A stretch of 43,455 bases of DNA, from the NCBI GenBank assembly GCA_965649545.1, contig CBFGLF010000002.1, forward strand, positions 1 to 43,455. The letters are read 5' to 3'. Every line of letters begins with the position of its first letter. The first letter of the stretch is position 1. The DNA is from CABHOJ01 sp965649545. Lineage in GTDB: Bacteria; Pseudomonadota; Gammaproteobacteria; Burkholderiales; Methylophilaceae. The position numbers and the translations under genes were made by a program. Below are positions 40,232 to 43,455 of this stretch, piece after piece. The notes below the pieces were generated by a model, which worked only from the letters and a program-made list of their open reading frames with translations, was not told the DNA's origin and did not search any database.

Positions 40232-41164
40232 TTAGGCCGCTTGTTCTAGATAAGTCAGCTGGACGAAGACGTCCTCGAGACTGGTCTGGTCGGGATTGAT
40301 CTGATGCAGGCCCCATTGGTTGGCGACGGCTGCCTGCACCAACGCCTCGGCCGGGGTACTGCCTTCTGCGTGCTGGATGCGCAACAAGCCGTTGGCCAAG
40401 GCTTCGACGCCGACGATGCCCGGCACCTTGAGCAGTTCCGATTCCGCCGGCGGGTTGTTGAGGCCGACCAGCAGCTTGTTGCCCTGACGCTGCTGCTTCA
40501 GCACATCGATGCCGCCGTTGAAGACGAGCTGGCCCTTGTGAATGATCTGGACATGGTCACAGACCATTTCGACTTCAGGCAGGATGTGGGTGGACAGGAT
40601 GACGCTGTAGGCGCCGCCCAGCTCCTTGATCAATGCGCGGATGTCGCGGATCTGGATCGGATCGAGACCGACGGTCGGTTCGTCGAGGATGACGACCATG
40701 GGGTTGTGGATGATGGCCTGGGCGATCCCTACACGTTGCTGGTAGCCCTTGGAGAGGTTCTCGATCAGGCGCTTGCTCATCTCGGTCAGGCCGCAGCGCT
40801 CTTTTGCCAGTTCGACGGCACGCTTGATGTGGCGACCGCTGACGCGGTGCAATCTTGCGGCGATGGTGAGGAACTCGTCCACCGTCATCTCGCGATACAG
40901 TGGCGGCTGCTCCGGCAGGTAACCGATCAAGGCTTTCGCTTCACGCGGGTTCTCGATCATATCGATACCGCATATCTTCACCGAGCCGGAACTCGGAGCC
41001 AGATTGCCGGTGATCATCTTCATGGTGGTGGATTTGCCGGCGCCGTTAGGGCCAAGGAAGCCAAGGACTTCGCCCTTGTTAAGATTGAAACTTACTTCGC
41101 TAACTGCTTTGCGGCCACCATAGATGCGCGTTAATTCGCTCGCCTCAACGGTTATAGTCGTCAT
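40232..41164 (-). CDS. GldA-like ABC transporter ATPase
   Basis: A 310-residue ABC ATPase. Walker A is GPNGAGKST, Q-loop in YLPEQPPLYREM, signature LSKGYQQRVGIAQA, Walker B VVILDEPTVGLD, and switch His in LSTHILPE. A C-terminal extension of about 80 residues after the core is typical of GldA/CcmA-2 type ATPases. It heads a four-gene minus-strand set (ATPase, permease, GldG-like, DUF4340) that ends with mutM. The -35 TTGACA (41214-41209) with an AT-rich -10 region may be its promoter. Confidence 0.92.
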   Translation of the reverse strand: MTTITVEASELTRIYGGRKAVSEVSFNLNKGEVLGFLGPNGAGKSTTMKMITGNLAPSSGSVKICGIDMIENPREAKALIGYLPEQPPLYREMTVDEFLTIAARLHRVSGRHIKRAVELAKERCGLTEMSKRLIENLSKGYQQRVGIAQAIIHNPMVVILDEPTVGLDPIQIRDIRALIKELGGAYSVILSTHILPEVEMVCDHVQIIHKGQLVFNGGIDVLKQQRQGNKLLVGLNNPPAESELLKVPGIVGVEALANGLLRIQHAEGSTPAEALVQAAVANQWGLHQINPDQTSLEDVFVQLTYLEQAA

Positions 41165-41191
41165 AATTTGGGTATGGGTATCTGTTAATTA

Positions 41192-41214
41192 AAAAAACGC
41201 CTGACTGGTGTCAA
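41192..41214 (-). promoter_or_regulatory. Possible promoter of the GldA-F-G operon
   Basis: A perfect TTGACA -35 (41214-41209) is followed by TTTTTTAATTA in the -10 region. No hexamer there is close to consensus, so only the -35 is convincing. Confidence 0.4.
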
Positions 41215-41255
41215 GCGCTTGTTTTTCGCCCTGCTTTGAGACGCTTCCGGTGTCG

Positions 41256-41279
41256 AAAGTTCTACTTGGCAAAGTTCTA
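41256..41279. repeat. Direct repeat AAAGTTCTA flanking the -35 of the TPR-lolB promoter
   Basis: AAAGTTCTA occurs at 41256-41264 and again at 41271-41279, fifteen bases apart, with the TTGGCA -35 between and overlapping the second copy. Tandem sites on one face of the helix are common for activators, but the sequence is short. Confidence 0.45.
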
Positions 41280-41295
41280 TGCAAAAAGCTATAGT
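41266..41295 (+). promoter_or_regulatory. Promoter of the TPR-lolB genes
   Basis: TTGGCA (41266-41271) and TATAGT (41290-41295), spaced 18 bases, match the sigma-70 consensus at 4-5 of 6 positions each. They lie about 110 bases before the TPR gene start, leaving a leader of about 100 bases. Confidence 0.62.
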
Positions 41296-41403
41296 CAGGC
41301 TTAATTATGGATGAACTTGCATCCAGTGTCACGGACTAAGCTTTAGGCCCGATGACTGCCGGATTTTCCATCATCTAACATCTGTATCGAGAACATTCTG
41401 AAC

Positions 41404-43113
41404 ATGCCAAACCCTAAGACTCTCCGCCTTGCTGTCGCTATCGCTGCGCTTTCGCTTGCCGCGACCTCAGCCAGCGCCGAGAGCCCTGCCGTCAAGCCGC
41501 AAGCCGCTCCAGCCAAGGCGGCCATGCAGACCCAGCTCAGCAGCGAATTCGTATATAAGTATCTGGTAGGCGAGATCGCCGGCCAACGAGGCGACCTCGG
41601 CCTCGCCAGCACCATCTTCCTGGAGCTCGCCAAGACCAGCAAGGACCCACGCCTGGCCGAACGCGCCGCCAAGGCTGCCGTCTATGGCAACAAACCGAAG
41701 ATCGCGGTACAGGCCACGTCGCTCTGGGCCGAACTCGACCCGGCTTCCATAGAAGCACAGCAAGCCACCACCCAGATGCTGGTCTCCAGCGGCAAACTGC
41801 AGGAAGCCAAGCCGCATCTGCAAAAACTGCTGGCCAAGGAAGATACCCGTGCCAACGGCTTCCTTTACCTGAACGGCTTGTTCGCCAACCAGCCTGACAA
41901 GAATGGTGTGCTCGCCCTGGTGCAGGAGCTGGCCAAGCCTTACCCAGAGCTGCCGGAAGCCCATTTCACCATCGCCCATTCCGCCTGGGCGGCGGGCAAT
42001 GACGATCTCGCCATCAGCGAACTGGTGATCGCCGACAAATTGCGTCCCGGCTGGGAGACCAGCGCCATCCTGCAAGGCCAGGTGCTGTACCGCCAATCGC
42101 CGGACATCGCCATCGGTTTCTACCGCAACTTCCTCAATCGTTACCCCAATGCGTCGGAAGTCCGGCTGACTTACGCGCGCCTGCTGGTCAACGAGAAGCA
42201 GTTCGTGCCGGCCAAGACCGAGTTCATCAAGCTGGTCGAGGCATCCAACAACAACCCCGAGGTATTGGTGGTCGTGGGCCTGCTGTCGTTGCAATCCATG
42301 GATCTTGCCGATGCCGAGAAATATTTCCTGCAAGCCGAAAAGGCCGGCTTCAAGGATCCGGACCAGCTCTATCTCTATCTAGGCCAGATCGCAGAGAAGC
42401 AGAAGAAGGATGACAAAGCCCTCGCCATGTACGGCAAGGTGCAACCGGGCAATCACTATCTGGACGCTAAACTCAACATCGCCTCGGTCACTGCCAGAAC
42501 CAAGGGTGCGGATGCCGGTATCGCCATGCTCACTAGCCTCAAGGAAGTGAACAGCGAACAGCAGACCATCGTCGCGCAAGCCCACGCCGGCCTGTTGACC
42601 CAGGCCAAGCGTTACCAGGAAGCCTACGACGTCCTCGACAAGGCCGTGAACACGCTGCCCAATACGCCAGAGATCATCTATGACTACGCCATGGCAGCGG
42701 AGCGTGTGCAGAAGCTGGACGTGATGGAGCGTGAGTTGCGCAAACTGATCAGCCTGAAACCGGACTTCGCCCAGGCCTACAATGCGCTAGGCTACACACT
42801 GGCCGATCGCAACCTCAAACTCGAGGAGGCACGTAGCCTGATCGAGAAGGCGCTGGCCTTGAGTCCTAACGACCATTACATCCTCGATAGCATGGGCTGG
42901 GTCCATTACCGCCTGGGCAAACTCGATGCCGCCGCCGACTACCTGCGTCGCGCCTACACCGCCCAGACCGATCCCGAGATCGCCGCTCACCTGGGCGAAG
43001 TGCTCTGGAAGCAAGGCAAGTTCGACGAAGCCCTGCAGACCTGGGAAGAAGCCCTCAAGGTGCATCCGGATAACGAAGTCCTGATCAACACCACCAAAAA
43101 ATTCAAGCAATAG
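41404..43113 (+). CDS. Exported tetratricopeptide-repeat protein
   Basis: A 569-residue protein with a signal peptide (about residues 1-25, ending ATSASAES). The mature part is a long array of TPR-like helical hairpins, clearest at DARLAERAAKAAVYG-type, AQAYNALGYTLADRNLKLEEARSLIEKALALSPND and YRLGKLDAAADYLRRAYTAQ. Such proteins act as scaffolds in the periplasm or outer membrane. A TPR gene directly upstream of lolB is frequent in Betaproteobacteria; a role in envelope assembly is inferred. lolB begins one base after its stop. Confidence 0.86.
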   Translation: MPNPKTLRLAVAIAALSLAATSASAESPAVKPQAAPAKAAMQTQLSSEFVYKYLVGEIAGQRGDLGLASTIFLELAKTSKDPRLAERAAKAAVYGNKPKIAVQATSLWAELDPASIEAQQATTQMLVSSGKLQEAKPHLQKLLAKEDTRANGFLYLNGLFANQPDKNGVLALVQELAKPYPELPEAHFTIAHSAWAAGNDDLAISELVIADKLRPGWETSAILQGQVLYRQSPDIAIGFYRNFLNRYPNASEVRLTYARLLVNEKQFVPAKTEFIKLVEASNNNPEVLVVVGLLSLQSMDLADAEKYFLQAEKAGFKDPDQLYLYLGQIAEKQKKDDKALAMYGKVQPGNHYLDAKLNIASVTARTKGADAGIAMLTSLKEVNSEQQTIVAQAHAGLLTQAKRYQEAYDVLDKAVNTLPNTPEIIYDYAMAAERVQKLDVMERELRKLISLKPDFAQAYNALGYTLADRNLKLEEARSLIEKALALSPNDHYILDSMGWVHYRLGKLDAAADYLRRAYTAQTDPEIAAHLGEVLWKQGKFDEALQTWEEALKVHPDNEVLINTTKKFKQ

Positions 43114-43114
43114 C

Positions 43115-43455
43115 ATGGTGACAGCCTTCCTACGCTGGCTTGGGCTGGCTGTCCTGCTTGCGCTATCCGGTTGCGCGGGGCTGCAGACCGCGCCACAACA
43201 GTCCGCCAGTTCCCCTGAAGTCCATCAGCAACACCTCGCCACCCTGGCCGACATCCAAGCCTTCGACATCCAGGGCCGCATCGGCGTACAAGCGGAAGGC
43301 AAGGGCTTCTCCGGCGCCACGCGCTGGCACCACGCCGGCGAGCGCGATACCATCGGTCTCTTCTCTCCACTCGGCGGCCAGGTCGCCAACATCGAAAAAA
43401 CCGCATCGCGCGTCGTCCTCACCGATGGCGATGGCAAGACCTACCAGGCCAGCGA
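43115..43455 (+). CDS. lolB: Outer-membrane lipoprotein insertase LolB, 5' part
   Basis: The window ends inside this gene after 113 codons. The lipoprotein signal is clear: a short basic start (MVTAFLRWLG), a hydrophobic stretch and the lipobox LSGC with C20 as the lipidation site. After a linker comes QAFDIQGRIGVQAEGKGFSG, matching the LolB start of the beta-barrel. LolB receives lipoproteins from LolA and inserts them into the outer membrane. The ATG is one base after the TPR gene stop, so the two are cotranscribed. Confidence 0.85.
   Translation, partial: MVTAFLRWLGLAVLLALSGCAGLQTAPQQSASSPEVHQQHLATLADIQAFDIQGRIGVQAEGKGFSGATRWHHAGERDTIGLFSPLGGQVANIEKTASRVVLTDGDGKTYQAS

Noticed and set aside
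41165..41403. Possible small RNA (for example 6S-like) in the 239-base divergent gap
   Set aside because: No extended self-complementary fold or terminator is visible; the gap is explained by two divergent promoters and a leader.

Overview
The window reads as one continuous stretch of betaproteobacterial chromosome. It has densely packed housekeeping genes, GC-rich third codon positions by eye, and no insertion sequence, prophage or CRISPR array that I can see. The set of grpE-dnaK-dnaJ, ftsYEX-rpoH with a CIRCE operator on rpoH, DUF971-ubiE-ubiJ-ubiB, an M16 peptidase pair, coaD-rsmD and a TPR gene before lolB fits Betaproteobacteria. The edd-eda pair together with the LPS core genes makes a Methylophilaceae-like methylotroph (Methylobacillus or Methylovorus type) plausible. 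That family assignment is an inference, not something the sequence proves.

Layout. (1) 1-14392 is a lipopolysaccharide core and surface-sugar locus. A partial CatB-type O-acetyltransferase enters at the left edge. A long minus-strand series follows, read from high to low coordinates: waaG, waaP, a WapP/InaA-like kinase, a SAM methyltransferase, a double-kinase fusion, a WapO/NodU-type carbamoyltransferase, edd, eda, a HAD phosphatase, a small BUD32-like kinase, an O-antigen ligase and a GT2 glycosyltransferase. The heptosyltransferase waaC diverges from waaG. The order waaC/waaG/waaP/kinases/carbamoyltransferase recalls the Pseudomonas aeruginosa core-oligosaccharide locus. The Entner-Doudoroff pair edd-eda sits inside this locus behind its own promoter. 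(2) 14393-18305 is the heat-shock block grpE-dnaK-dnaJ, with sigma-32-like promoters before grpE and dnaK and a bidirectional terminator after dnaJ. (3) 18348-24080 is a minus-strand run: HSL-family esterase, gloA, ferredoxin, coaD, rsmD and two M16 peptidase subunits (one degenerate, one active). (4) 24263-28918 is ftsY-ftsE-ftsX, a proline-rich single-span protein, and rpoH with CIRCE. (5) 28945-31285 is a minus-strand operon of a dynamin-like GTPase, ccoS, and a 33-residue membrane microprotein. (6) 31439-36325 is DUF971-ubiE-ubiJ-ubiB (ubiquinone synthesis) and a sodium:solute symporter with a histidine-rich tail. (7) 36353-41164 is a minus-strand GldA/GldF/GldG/DUF4340 ABC system followed by mutM. 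(8) 41404 to the end is a secreted TPR protein and the start of lolB.

How the parts fit. The heat-shock circuit can be read from DNA alone: a CIRCE site implies HrcA repression of rpoH, and RpoH would then drive grpE and dnaK. The LPS locus encodes five kinase domains on four genes, two of which have serine where the catalytic aspartate is expected. No intergenic stretch exceeds 300 bases. The candidates for something undescribed are the dynamin-ccoS-microprotein operon, the Asp-to-Ser kinase-like proteins of the LPS core locus, and the structured edd-eda regulatory DNA.
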